This document shows, one piece after another, positions 14,932 through 23,651 of a stretch of DNA of 39,310 bases. Origin of the DNA: Actinomycetes bacterium (GTDB taxonomy: Bacteria; Actinomycetota; Actinomycetes; Mycobacteriales; Mycobacteriaceae). The stretch is taken from positions 1 through 39,310 of the forward strand of contig JAEZKH010000412.1 in the NCBI GenBank assembly GCA_023415515.1, read 5' to 3'. Position 1 is the stretch's first letter; every line of letters starts with the position of its first letter. A program made the translations under genes and the position numbers. The notes below the pieces were generated by a model. That model did no database searches. It worked only from the letters and a program-made list of their open reading frames with translations, and had not been told where the DNA came from.

Positions 14932-15801
14932 ATGAAAATCTCCTCCATCGTTCGCCAACACTGGGCCGCGCTACGCGCGCTGCTCGTGCTGACCGTCATC
15001 CTCGGCCTGGCCTACCCGGCGTTCATGTGGCTGATCGCCCAACTGCCCGGGCTGCGCGACAAGGCCGACGGCTCGATCATCGAGGCAGGCGGAAAGCCCC
15101 TGGGCAGCAGCCTGATCGGCCAGTCGTTCACCGACAGCGACGGCAACCCGCTGCCGCAGTACTTCCAGAGCAGGCCGTCGGCGGCCGGCTACGACCCGCT
15201 GGCCACCAGCGCAAGCAACCTTGGACCGGAGAGCGTCATCGACACGGCGGACAAGCCGAGCCTGCTCACGCTGGTCTGTTCGCGCAGCAAGGCGATCGGC
15301 GAACTCGACGGCGTCGACGGCACGCGGCCGTTCTGCACCGGCGACGGCGTCGGCGCCGTGCTGTCTGTCATCGGCCCGCGCGACGGCCGCGGCACCGTCG
15401 TGCACCCGACCCGGGTCGTCAGCGTCAATCAGCCGTGCGCCACCACGCCCGCACCGTTCCTGGCCGCCTACGAGGGTGTGCGGGTGGAGTGTGCTCGGCC
15501 CGGCGAGGACTACAGCATCGGCCAGGTCGTGCCGATCCGCGGCAGCGCACCGGCAAAGCCCGCGGTGCCTGCCGACGCCGTCACCGCCAGCGGTAGCGGC
15601 CTCGACCCGGACATCTCCGTCGACTACGCCGATCTGCAGGTCAACCGGGTCGCCAGAGCACGGGGCGTGACGCCGCAGCTGGTCCGGCAGGCCGTCGCAG
15701 ACAACACCGACGGTCGCTGGCTCGGCTTCTTCGGCGAGCCGACGGTCAACGTGCTCGAGCTGAACCTCGAGCTCGACCGGAAGTATCCGGCAAAGAGCTG
15801 A
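14932..15801 (+). CDS. kdpC: K+-transporting ATPase subunit C (KdpC), enlarged
   Basis: This 289-aa protein has one N-terminal membrane helix (about 15-37). The start of the soluble domain is normal, with LIGQSFTDSDGNPLPQYF and RPSAAGYDP. The family end is normal, with GSGLDPDISVDYADLQ, RVARARG and LNLELD. KdpC usually has about 190-220 residues. Here about 100 extra residues lie between SNLGPES (about 101) and PADAVTAS (about 203), including Cys116, Cys135, Cys159 and Cys177, presumably outside the membrane. KdpC assists assembly and ATP use by KdpB. I think other fast-growing mycobacteria may share this long form but cannot confirm it. It starts one base after the kdpB stop. Confidence 0.93.
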   Translation: MKISSIVRQHWAALRALLVLTVILGLAYPAFMWLIAQLPGLRDKADGSIIEAGGKPLGSSLIGQSFTDSDGNPLPQYFQSRPSAAGYDPLATSASNLGPESVIDTADKPSLLTLVCSRSKAIGELDGVDGTRPFCTGDGVGAVLSVIGPRDGRGTVVHPTRVVSVNQPCATTPAPFLAAYEGVRVECARPGEDYSIGQVVPIRGSAPAKPAVPADAVTASGSGLDPDISVDYADLQVNRVARARGVTPQLVRQAVADNTDGRWLGFFGEPTVNVLELNLELDRKYPAKS

Positions 15802-15808
15802 TCAACCG

Positions 15809-18355
15809 GTGGATGATGGTCATGTGAATACGTCGCCCCAGGGCGCCAAACGCGGGGAGCTGCGCATCTACCTCGGTGCCGCCCCGGGCGTCGGTAAGAC
15901 GTACGCGATGCTCGGCGAGGCGCACCGCAGGCTGGAACGCGGCACCGACGTCGTCGCCGCCATCGTCGAGACGCACGGCCGCAAGAAGACGGCCGAGCTG
16001 ATCGAGGGCATCGAGGTCATCCCCCCGCATTACATCGACTATCGCGGAACTCGCTTTCCCGAACTGGACGTCGAAGCCGTCATCAGACGCCGACCCCAGG
16101 TCGTCCTCGTCGACGAGCTCGCCCACACCAATACGCCCGGCAGCCGAAACGCCAAGCGCTGGCAGGACGTCGACGAGATCCTCGATGCAGGCATCACCGT
16201 CATCACGACTGTCAACGTCCAGCATCTGGAAAGCCTCAACGACGTCGTCACGCAGATAACCGGGATCGAGCAGCAGGAGAAGGTGCCCGACGAGGTCGTG
16301 CGCGCCGCCGCCCAGATCGAGCTGGTCGACATCGCTCCAGAAGCGTTGCGGCGCAGATTGTCCCACGGCAACGTATATGCGCCCGAACGAATCGATGCCG
16401 CGTTGTCCAACTACTTCCGGCCGGGCAACCTCACAGCACTGCGCGAGCTGGCATTGTTGTGGCTGGCCGACCAGGTCGATGCCGCGCTGGCGAAGTACCG
16501 CGCCGACAAGCACATCACCGATACCTGGGAGGCCCGCGAGCGGGTTGTCGTGGCCGTCACCGGCGGTCCCGAGTCGGAAACACTTGTGCGACGGGCATTC
16601 CGGATCGCGTCGAAGTCCAGTGCCGAACTCATGGTGGTCCACGTGGTGCGCGGCGACGGCCTGTCGGGAGTCTCGGCACCGCAGATGGGAAAGGTACGGG
16701 AAGTGGCGACCAGCCTCGGCGCCACCGTGCACACCGTCGTCGGCGACGACGTCCCCGCCGCGCTTCTCGACTTCGCGCGCGAGATGAACGCGACGCAGTT
16801 GGTGATCGGCACATCGCGACGGTCACGGTGGGCGCGCATCTTCGACGAGGGCATCGGCGCCGCCGTCGTCCAGCAGTCCGGGAAGATCGACGTCCACATG
16901 GTCACCCACGGTGAGGCCAGACGTGGCCTGTCGTGGTCCTCGTTGACGCCCCGACAGCGGCATACGGCGTCCTGGCTGGCGGCATTCGTTGTGCCGTCGG
17001 CGATCTGCGCGCTGATCGTCTTCGTGCTCGACCCATTTCTGGGTGTCGCAGGCGAGAGCGCACTGTTCTTCACCGGGGTGTTGATCGTCGCCCTGCTCGG
17101 CGGGGTTGCCCCCGCGGCATTGTCAGCTCTGCTGTCCGGGTTGCTGCTCAATTACTTTCTGGTCGAACCGAAGTACACGTTCACCATCGCCGAACCCGAC
17201 AGCGCCGTCACCATCGTCGTGCTGCTGGCGGTCGCGGTCGCGGTCGCAGCATTGGTGGATGGCGCCGCCAAGCGCGCGAGGGAGGCCACGCAAGCATCCC
17301 GCGAAGCCGAACTGCTCGCGCTGTTCGCCGGTTCGGTGTTGCGCGGCGCCGACCTGGAGACGCTGCTCGAACGGGTGCGCGAGACCTACTCGCAACGGGC
17401 GGTCAGCATGCTTCGCGTGGTCGACGACGACGCCCGAATCGTCGCGTGCGTCGGCAAGGATCCGTGCGTGACCGTCGAGGCGGCCGACACCGCGATCGAG
17501 GTCGGCGACGACGAGTTCTGGATGTTGATGGCGGGCAGGCAATTAGCCGCACGTGATCGCAGGGTGCTGACCGCGGTAGCGAAACAGGCGGCGGGTCTGA
17601 TCAGGCAGCGGCAGTTGTCGGAGGAGGCGGGCAAGGCCGAGGCGATCGCACGCGCCGACGAACTGCGCCGCTCGCTGCTGTCTGCCGTCAGCCACGACCT
17701 GCGAACCCCGCTCGCCGCAGCCAAGGCGGCGGTGTCGAGCCTGCGCAGCGACGACGTCGACTTCTCGGCCGAGGACACCGCCGAACTGCTCGCCACCATC
17801 GAGGAGTCCGTGGACCAGCTCACCGCGCTCGTGGGCAATCTCCTCGATTCGTCGAGGCTGGCCGCCGGCGTCGTTTCTCCTGACCTGCAACGCGTCTACC
17901 TCGAAGAGGCAGTTCAGCGCGCGCTGGTCGGAATCAGCAAGCACGCCACCGGTTTCCGCAGTGTGGCGCTCGACACGGTGAAAGTGGAAGTGGGTGGCGC
18001 CGTCGTGCTCGCTGACAGCGGCCTGCTGGAGCGGGTGCTGGCCAACGTCATCGACAACGCGCTGCGCTACGGGTCCGACAGCCCAGTGCGGGTCACCGCG
18101 AGCACGGTCGGCGACCGCGTGTTGATCGCCGTGATCGACGAGGGCGCCGGTATACCGCGCGGGGCCGAACAGCAGTTGTTCGCGCCGTTTCAGCGGCTCG
18201 GCGATCAGGACAACAACACCGGTGTCGGCCTCGGTTTGTCGGTCGCCAACGGGTTCGTCGACGCGATGGGCGGCACCATCCAGGCCACCGACACCCCCGG
18301 CGGCGGCCTGACTGTGTTGATCGAACTCCCCGCTCCGCCAAAGGTTTCAGCATGA
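15809..18355 (+). CDS. kdpD: Sensor histidine kinase KdpD
   Basis: This 848-aa protein has the full KdpD layout. The N-terminal KdpD domain has Walker A GAAPGVGKT (23-31) and VDELAHTN. A UspA-like domain follows (about 250-370). Four closely spaced membrane helices lie at about 400-500, then a GAF-like region, a HisKA domain with phospho-acceptor His629 (AVSHDLRTPL), and an ATPase domain with VIDNALRYG and GVGLGLSV. It senses potassium limitation and phosphorylates KdpE. GTG 15809 is used; GTG 15824 is a possible shorter start. It overlaps kdpE by four bases. Confidence 0.96.
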   Translation: MDDGHVNTSPQGAKRGELRIYLGAAPGVGKTYAMLGEAHRRLERGTDVVAAIVETHGRKKTAELIEGIEVIPPHYIDYRGTRFPELDVEAVIRRRPQVVLVDELAHTNTPGSRNAKRWQDVDEILDAGITVITTVNVQHLESLNDVVTQITGIEQQEKVPDEVVRAAAQIELVDIAPEALRRRLSHGNVYAPERIDAALSNYFRPGNLTALRELALLWLADQVDAALAKYRADKHITDTWEARERVVVAVTGGPESETLVRRAFRIASKSSAELMVVHVVRGDGLSGVSAPQMGKVREVATSLGATVHTVVGDDVPAALLDFAREMNATQLVIGTSRRSRWARIFDEGIGAAVVQQSGKIDVHMVTHGEARRGLSWSSLTPRQRHTASWLAAFVVPSAICALIVFVLDPFLGVAGESALFFTGVLIVALLGGVAPAALSALLSGLLLNYFLVEPKYTFTIAEPDSAVTIVVLLAVAVAVAALVDGAAKRAREATQASREAELLALFAGSVLRGADLETLLERVRETYSQRAVSMLRVVDDDARIVACVGKDPCVTVEAADTAIEVGDDEFWMLMAGRQLAARDRRVLTAVAKQAAGLIRQRQLSEEAGKAEAIARADELRRSLLSAVSHDLRTPLAAAKAAVSSLRSDDVDFSAEDTAELLATIEESVDQLTALVGNLLDSSRLAAGVVSPDLQRVYLEEAVQRALVGISKHATGFRSVALDTVKVEVGGAVVLADSGLLERVLANVIDNALRYGSDSPVRVTASTVGDRVLIAVIDEGAGIPRGAEQQLFAPFQRLGDQDNNTGVGLGLSVANGFVDAMGGTIQATDTPGGGLTVLIELPAPPKVSA

Positions 18356-19035
18356 AGACCAAGGTTCTTGTCGTCGACGATGAGCCACAGATCGTCCGAG
18401 CGCTGCGGATCAACCTGTCGGTTCGCGGCTACGACGTGGTCACCGCGTCAAGCGGCGCGGGCGCATTGCGCGCGGCGGCCGATGAGCATCCAGACGTCAT
18501 CATCCTCGACCTCGGCCTGCCCGACATGTCCGGCATCGACGTGATCGGCGGACTGCGCGGCTGGTTGACCGCGCCGATCATCGTCCTGTCGGCGCGCACC
18601 GACTCCGCCGACAAGGTCGAGGCACTCGACGCCGGAGCCGACGACTACGTCACCAAACCGTTCGGCATGGACGAGTTCCTTGCCCGGCTGCGCGCAGCGG
18701 TGCGGCGCGGTGCGGCTGCCGCCGAAACAGACCAGCCGGTCGTCGAAACCGCCTCCTTCACTGTCGATCTGGCGTCCAAGCGGGTCACGAAGAACGGTAA
18801 CGAGGTTCATCTGACGCCGACCGAGTGGGGCATGCTGGAGATGCTGGTACGCAACCGCGGGAAGCTCGTCGGCCGCGAGGAGCTGTTGAAAGAGGTGTGG
18901 GGTCCGGCGTATGCGAAGGAAACCCACTATCTGCGGGTGTACCTCGCGCAGTTACGCCGCAAGCTCGAGAACGACCCGTCACACCCCGTGCACCTGCTGA
19001 CCGAGGCAGGCATGGGCTACCGCTTCCAACAGTGA
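18352..19035 (+). CDS. kdpE: Response regulator KdpE
   Basis: This 227-aa OmpR-family regulator has a receiver domain with acidic residues Asp9/Asp10, phospho-acceptor Asp53 (IILDLGLPDMSG), a switch Ser/Thr region and Lys102 (VTKPF). The winged-helix DNA-binding domain at the C-terminus includes LTPTEWGMLEMLVRNRGKLV and YLRVYLAQLRRKLE. It overlaps kdpD by ATGA. It probably activates the kdp operon through the repeats at 10819-10858. Synteny places it convergent with ppx2, as in M. tuberculosis, but about 8 kb of extra genes lie between them here. Confidence 0.96.
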   Translation: MKTKVLVVDDEPQIVRALRINLSVRGYDVVTASSGAGALRAAADEHPDVIILDLGLPDMSGIDVIGGLRGWLTAPIIVLSARTDSADKVEALDAGADDYVTKPFGMDEFLARLRAAVRRGAAAAETDQPVVETASFTVDLASKRVTKNGNEVHLTPTEWGMLEMLVRNRGKLVGREELLKEVWGPAYAKETHYLRVYLAQLRRKLENDPSHPVHLLTEAGMGYRFQQ

Positions 19036-19045
19036 CCTTCCCGAG

Positions 19046-19095
19046 CAGACGCAAATGCCCGCCTTCTCCTGGGCTTTCGCGGCCACACGCGTCTG
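19046..19095. terminator. Nested hairpin between convergent kdpE and hydrolase genes
   Basis: CAGACGC (19046-19052) pairs with GCGTCTG (19089-19095), with an inner GCCC/GGGC pair (19057-19060 and 19071-19074). A second near-palindrome centred on GTGGGCCCAC (19109-19118) follows. The position between two converging genes suits bidirectional termination. There is no U-tract, as is common in mycobacteria. Confidence 0.4.
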
Positions 19096-19123
19096 TCCCC
19101 TACTTCGTGTGGGCCCACGCGGG

Positions 19124-19987
19124 CTACTGAGCGGTCTCCTCGGCGAGGGCGATCAGCTTCTTGCGCACCAGGTCCGGTCGCTCGTCGACGACGAAGTGCG
19201 AGGCATCGACGGTCTCCAGTTGATAGTCGTCCGCAAGCGCAGTCTCCGCCGAGACGAACGACGGGGCGACGGCGAAATCGCCCGTCCCATACAGCACGCG
19301 GATCGGAATGGTGATCCTGCGGGTCTCGGGTTGCTTTGCGCCCTGCGGCACTTCGCTCGTCAGGAAGGTGCGGTAGGTGTCGCGTCCCGCCTTCGCGCAC
19401 ACGGGGTCGCGGAAACGCTCGGCGAAGACGTGCGCGGACTCGCGGTCCATTCGCGACCCGATTCCGAAGATCATTCGCTCGACATAGGGGGTACGCCGCT
19501 GAACGGCGATACCGGCGGTGGCCAGCGGTAGCTGGTACACGAAGCGCCACATGTGCGGAAGAACGGCGCGCCGCGTCACCCACGGGTGGGCCATGTTGCA
19601 GACGAGATAGCCCTCAAAACGTGCGGGCTGGTCCAACACCATGTGGTAGCCGGCCGCCGCGCCCCAGTCGTGGGCCAGAAGCAGCACCCGGTCGAGGCCC
19701 ATCGCGTCCATCAGGGCCAGCACGTCGGCGGCGATGTCCTTCTTGGCCCACTTGTGCCGCGGCGGCCCCGACCAGCCGTAGCCGGGCAGGTCGGGTGCGA
19801 TGATCCGCAACCCCGGCGGCGGGTCGGCCAGCAGGTCACGCCATTCCCAGTGGTGCTGCGGCCAGCCGTGCAGCGCCAGGACCGGGCGGCCGTCGGGCGG
19901 ACCAGCCTCGGTGACGTGGAAGCGCACCCCGTTGGCGTCGACGAAGGACCGGCGCACACCGTCGATGGGAGGTGGATCGGAGGTCAT
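19124..19987 (-). CDS. Alpha/beta hydrolase, epoxide-hydrolase-like
   Basis: This 287-aa protein has the alpha/beta-hydrolase core of the epoxide hydrolase/haloalkane dehalogenase branch. The oxyanion-hole motif is HGWP (40-43). The nucleophile elbow is LAHDWGAAAG with Asp107 as nucleophile. The late acid region is around VLYGTGDFAVAP, and the catalytic His lies in DASHFVVDE. An Asp nucleophile argues against a lipase or esterase. A cap domain of about 90 residues (about 130-220) would set substrate choice, and Tyr residues there could serve epoxide opening. There is no signal peptide. It is convergent with kdpE and divergent from prpE, whose start is 42 bp away. Confidence 0.85.
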   Translation of the reverse strand: MTSDPPPIDGVRRSFVDANGVRFHVTEAGPPDGRPVLALHGWPQHHWEWRDLLADPPPGLRIIAPDLPGYGWSGPPRHKWAKKDIAADVLALMDAMGLDRVLLLAHDWGAAAGYHMVLDQPARFEGYLVCNMAHPWVTRRAVLPHMWRFVYQLPLATAGIAVQRRTPYVERMIFGIGSRMDRESAHVFAERFRDPVCAKAGRDTYRTFLTSEVPQGAKQPETRRITIPIRVLYGTGDFAVAPSFVSAETALADDYQLETVDASHFVVDERPDLVRKKLIALAEETAQ

Positions 19988-20029
19988 GAATCGGACTATA
20001 GGAAACGACTACCGCGCTACGGTGCCGGT

Positions 20030-21901
20030 ATGGCCGGATACAACGAGCTGTTCGACGCCAGCATCGCCGACCCGACGACCTTCTGGGCCGATGCCGCCAA
20101 GGCGGTGACCTGGACGCGGGAGCCGACGACCGTGCTCGACGACTCCAACCCGCCGTTCTACCGATGGTTCCCCGACGGGGAGCTCAACACCTGCGCCAAC
20201 GCGCTGGACCGACACGTCGAATCCGGTCGCGGCGAGCAGCCCGCGCTCATCTACGACTCACCGGTGACCGGCGCCAAGCGCACCTACACCTACCGCGAAC
20301 TGCTGGACCAGACGGCGCGGTTCGCGGGCGCGCTCCGCGACCTCGGGGTCGCCAAGGGCGACCGCGTCGTCATCTACATGCCGATGATTCCCGAGGCCGT
20401 CGTCGCGATGCTGGCGTGCGCCAGGCTCGGCGCCGTGCATTCGGTGGTGTTCGGCGGCTTCGCGGCGCACGAACTGGCCACCCGCATCGACGACGCCAAA
20501 CCCGCCGCCATCGTCACCGGGTCCTGCGGCATCGAGCCGACCCGCACGGTGGCCTACAAGCCGATGATCGACGCCGCCCTCGAGATGGCCGAGCACGCAC
20601 CGCCGGTGTGCGTGGTCGTGCAACGTGAGCATCAGGGCTGCGACCTGACAGCCGGGCGCGACGTCGACTGGGACGACCTCCTGGCCGACGCCGAGCCGGC
20701 TCAGCCTGTGCCGGTGAAGGCCACCGATCCGCTGTATGTGCTCTACACGTCGGGCACCACGGGTAAGCCCAAGGGCATCGTGCGCGACAACGGCGGGCAC
20801 GCGGTCGCATTGACGTGGACCATGCGCAACGTCTACGACACGCAACCGGGTGACGTGTTCTGGGCTGCCTCCGACGTCGGGTGGGTCGTCGGCCACTCCT
20901 ACATCGTCTACGGGCCGCTGCTGCACGGCGCGACCACCGTGCTCTATGAAGGCAAACCCATCGGCACCCCGGATCCGGGCGCCTTCTGGCGGGTGGTGTC
21001 CGAACACGGAGTGAAGGCGCTTTTCACCGCGCCGACGGCACTGCGGGCGATCCGCAAAGAAGACCCCGACGGCGAACACATCACCCGCTACGACCTGTCG
21101 TGTCTGCGTTATCTGTTCCAGGCCGGCGAACGGCTGGACCCCGACACCTACACGTGGGCATCGGAGAAACTGGGCATCCCCGTCGTCGATCACTGGTGGC
21201 AGACCGAGACCGGCTGGGCCATCGCAGCCAACCCGATGGGCCTGGAACCGATGCCGATCAAGGCGGGCTCCCCGACGGTGCCGATGCCCGGCTACGACGT
21301 TCAGATCCTGCACGTCGACGGGTCGAAATGCGGCCCAGGCGAAGAGGGCGACATCTGCATCGCGCTGCCGCTGCCGCCGGGCACCCTGCCGACGCTGTGG
21401 GGTGACGATGCGCGCTACGAGGCGTCGTACCTGTGCGAGCATCCGGGCTACTACCTGACCGGAGACGGCGGCTACATCGACGAGGACGGCTACCTCTTCG
21501 TGATGGGCCGCATCGACGACGTCATCAACGTCGCCGGACACCGGCTGTCCACCGGGTCGATCGAGGCTGTGCTCGCCTCCCATCCGGCCGTCGCAGAGTG
21601 CGCCGTCATCGGTGTCGCCGACGAGATCAAGGGCCAGGTGCCGCGCGGGTTCGTCGTGCTCAAGGCCGGCGCATCCGCCGACGGTCTCGCCGACGAACTG
21701 GTGCAGGCCGTGCGCAACGAGATCGGCGCGGTGGCATGTCTGAGGCAGGTCGACATCGTTTCGGCGCTTCCGAAGACGCGCTCGGGCAAAATTCTGCGAA
21801 AGACGATGCGGGGCATCGCGCACGGCAAGGACGAACCGCTGCCGTCGACGATCGAGGACCCCACCGTCATCGACAAGCTCAAGCCGATTTTGTCGAGCTG
21901 A
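20030..21901 (+). CDS. prpE: Propionyl-CoA synthetase (acetyl-CoA synthetase-like)
   Basis: This 623-aa acyl-CoA synthetase matches the PrpE subfamily by its N-terminus (YNELFDASIADPTTFW, then NPPFYRWFPDGELNTCANALDRHV), length and HSVVFGGFA. The P-loop is YTSGTTGKPKG (about 239-249), WWQTETGW lies in the acyl pocket, TGDGGYIDEDGY is the hinge region, and Lys587 in KTRSGKILRK is the catalytic lysine that protein acetylases usually modify. It converts propionate (or acetate) to the CoA ester, useful for sterol or odd-chain lipid carbon. ATG 20030 is the family start; the frame is open far upstream only because of GC bias. Confidence 0.87.
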   Translation: MAGYNELFDASIADPTTFWADAAKAVTWTREPTTVLDDSNPPFYRWFPDGELNTCANALDRHVESGRGEQPALIYDSPVTGAKRTYTYRELLDQTARFAGALRDLGVAKGDRVVIYMPMIPEAVVAMLACARLGAVHSVVFGGFAAHELATRIDDAKPAAIVTGSCGIEPTRTVAYKPMIDAALEMAEHAPPVCVVVQREHQGCDLTAGRDVDWDDLLADAEPAQPVPVKATDPLYVLYTSGTTGKPKGIVRDNGGHAVALTWTMRNVYDTQPGDVFWAASDVGWVVGHSYIVYGPLLHGATTVLYEGKPIGTPDPGAFWRVVSEHGVKALFTAPTALRAIRKEDPDGEHITRYDLSCLRYLFQAGERLDPDTYTWASEKLGIPVVDHWWQTETGWAIAANPMGLEPMPIKAGSPTVPMPGYDVQILHVDGSKCGPGEEGDICIALPLPPGTLPTLWGDDARYEASYLCEHPGYYLTGDGGYIDEDGYLFVMGRIDDVINVAGHRLSTGSIEAVLASHPAVAECAVIGVADEIKGQVPRGFVVLKAGASADGLADELVQAVRNEIGAVACLRQVDIVSALPKTRSGKILRKTMRGIAHGKDEPLPSTIEDPTVIDKLKPILSS

Positions 21902-22012
21902 CTCACAGACAGCGGTCACGACTTCGTCGCCATCGGGCGCCGGCCCACGTTCAATCTGGCCGATGTCGCAATCTGCGTCGGCCTGGCTCTGACCTGGATC
22001 GGCCCGCTGTGA
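21902..22012 (+). pseudogene. C-terminal remnant of an LspA-like signal peptidase II gene
   Basis: Directly after the prpE stop, and in the same frame, 36 codons run to a TGA. They read GHDFVAIGRRPTFNLADVAI and then CVGLALTWIGPL. This strongly recalls the C-terminus of lipoprotein signal peptidase ('V-x-D-F-I ... W-P-x-F-N-x-A-D-x-x-I-x-x-G'), including the catalytic Asp in FNLAD and the last membrane helix. The other three helices and the first catalytic Asp are missing, and no start is visible. It is either a dead fragment or, less likely, an accidental match. Confidence 0.5.
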
Positions 22013-22031
22013 CCGGGCCGACGCGGACCGC

Positions 22032-23426
22032 TCAGGGGCACCCCTTCATCCACGGCGTGCGCCAACTCGGGTGTCCGGCAACGAGTTGTGCAGCTGCCTC
22101 CGGCCCCCACGACCCCTTGGCGTAGGTCTGTACCGGCGGTGGCGATTCGATCAGCGGTTCGACGATGCGCCACGTCTCCTCCACGCCGTCTTCGCGGGCG
22201 AACTGCGTGGAGTCGCCTTTCATAGCGTCGCTGAGCAGTCGCTCATAGGGTTCGGGCGCCTCGCCGAGTGCCTCGGCGAAGATCATGTCCAGGTCGACCG
22301 AGCGGGTCGTGTTCTTGCCGGGTTCCTTGGCCTGGATGATCAGGTTCGTACCGGGGTTGGGATCGATGCGCAGGACGAGTTCGTCGGGATCGTGCGTGGA
22401 GTCGGTGATCGCCAGCTTCGGCGGGCGCTTGAAGATCACCCGAATCTCTGTGTCCCGCACCGGCATTGCCTTGCCTGCGCGGATGAAGAACGGCACCCCT
22501 GCCCAGCGCCAGTTGTCGATCTCCAGCCTCAGCGCGGCAAAGGTCTCGGTCTCGGATTCGGCGTGCACGCCTTTGATCGAGCGGTATCCCTCGTATTGGC
22601 CACGCACGTAGTGCGCCGGGTCTGCGGCAGGCATCGCGCGGAACACCTCGACGCGCTTATCCCGCAGTCCGTCGGCGTCGGCCACACTTGGCGGTTCGGC
22701 GGCGAACAACCCGATCAACTGCAGCAGATGGTTCTGCACCACGTCGCGCAGCGCACCGACCGGATCGTAGAAGCTGCCCCTGTCCTCCACCCCGAAGTTC
22801 TCGGCCATCGTGATCTGCACGCACTGGATCCGGTCCCGATTCCACAGCGGTTCGAAGATCGAATTGGCGAACCGCAGGAACATGATGTCCATCGCCGGTT
22901 CCTTGCCGAGGAAATGGTCGATGCGGTAGATCTGCCACTCCTCGAGAACGCTGCGCAACTGCGCATTGAGCGCGCGGGCCGACTCGAGGTCGTGTCCGAA
23001 CGGCTTCTCCACCACCACCCGCGCGTGCGCCGTCAGGTTGGCGTGCGCCAGGCCCTCGACGACGCGGCCGAACAGCGAGGGAGGTATCTCCAGGTAGAAC
23101 ACCGGAGTGTGGCTGCCTTCGATCGCCCGCGCGACCTTTTCATATGTCTTCGCGTCGGCGAAGTCGCCGGACACCATCGACAGGCGCCGCGCGAACCGTC
23201 CGAAGACGTCCTCGTCGATCGACTCGCCCGCCGTCTCGATCGCACTCCTGGCGTGATCGACCAGGGCCGCCTGCGACCACTCGTCGAGGGCCACACCGAC
23301 GATCGGGCAGTCGAGCAGGCCCCGCCGTTCCAACCGATACAGCGACCGGAACGTCATCTTCCTCGCCAGATCTCCGGTGATCCCGAAGACGACGAGCACA
23401 TCAGCGGGTGTGGGTGAGGGAGCCAT
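22032..23426 (-). CDS. zwf: Glucose-6-phosphate 1-dehydrogenase (Zwf1 type)
   Basis: This 464-aa protein oxidises glucose 6-phosphate to 6-phosphogluconolactone, feeding NADPH (or a reduced flavin cofactor) to the cell. The nucleotide-binding start is VVFGITGDLARK (12-23). EKPFG (140-144) and the active-site RIDHFLGKE (168-176) are intact, and FFIRAGKAMPV is the substrate-side motif. Length matches M. tuberculosis Zwf1 (about 466 aa). It is not linked here to tal, opcA or gnd, which suits the second mycobacterial zwf and not the core pentose-phosphate operon. It is convergent with prpE and the LspA-like scrap, and divergent from the CNNM/CBS pair. Confidence 0.93.
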   Translation of the reverse strand: MAPSPTPADVLVVFGITGDLARKMTFRSLYRLERRGLLDCPIVGVALDEWSQAALVDHARSAIETAGESIDEDVFGRFARRLSMVSGDFADAKTYEKVARAIEGSHTPVFYLEIPPSLFGRVVEGLAHANLTAHARVVVEKPFGHDLESARALNAQLRSVLEEWQIYRIDHFLGKEPAMDIMFLRFANSIFEPLWNRDRIQCVQITMAENFGVEDRGSFYDPVGALRDVVQNHLLQLIGLFAAEPPSVADADGLRDKRVEVFRAMPAADPAHYVRGQYEGYRSIKGVHAESETETFAALRLEIDNWRWAGVPFFIRAGKAMPVRDTEIRVIFKRPPKLAITDSTHDPDELVLRIDPNPGTNLIIQAKEPGKNTTRSVDLDMIFAEALGEAPEPYERLLSDAMKGDSTQFAREDGVEETWRIVEPLIESPPPVQTYAKGSWGPEAAAQLVAGHPSWRTPWMKGCP

Positions 23427-23567
23427 TGCTGGTGCTCCTTTCCGACGACGGGGCCGCCAAGTCTTGTCCCCATTTAACGTCGTTCCCCTGGCCGGCTATG
23501 GGAAATGGGGTCACGGCGACGTCCAGGTATCGTGTTGTCACACCGGACACGACGACGTAAGGGAGCA

Positions 23568-23651
23568 ATGAGTCGCGCGGCGCGCGCACCTCGAAGACCT
23601 GTCCCACCCCGGATTGACCGCAGCACGTATCCGGAGGTGGGCACGTGTTAG
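23568..23651 (+). CDS. Candidate 27-codon upstream ORF overlapping the next start
   Basis: ATG 23568 has AAGGGAGC just upstream and encodes 27 residues starting MSRAARAPRRPVPPRIDR, rich in Arg and Pro. Its TAG (23649-23651) overlaps the GTG start of the following membrane protein (23645). The arrangement resembles a leader ORF that couples or attenuates translation. A chance ORF cannot be excluded. Confidence 0.35.
   Translation: MSRAARAPRRPVPPRIDRSTYPEVGTC

Noticed and set aside
20258..21919. Minus-strand open frame of 553 codons
   Set aside because: It lies fully antisense to prpE, has no domain and is rich in His, Arg, Asp and Gly. It is a codon-bias shadow.
22071..23417. Plus-strand open frame of 448 codons
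   Set aside because: It is antisense to zwf, which has all active-site motifs. No recognisable domain.
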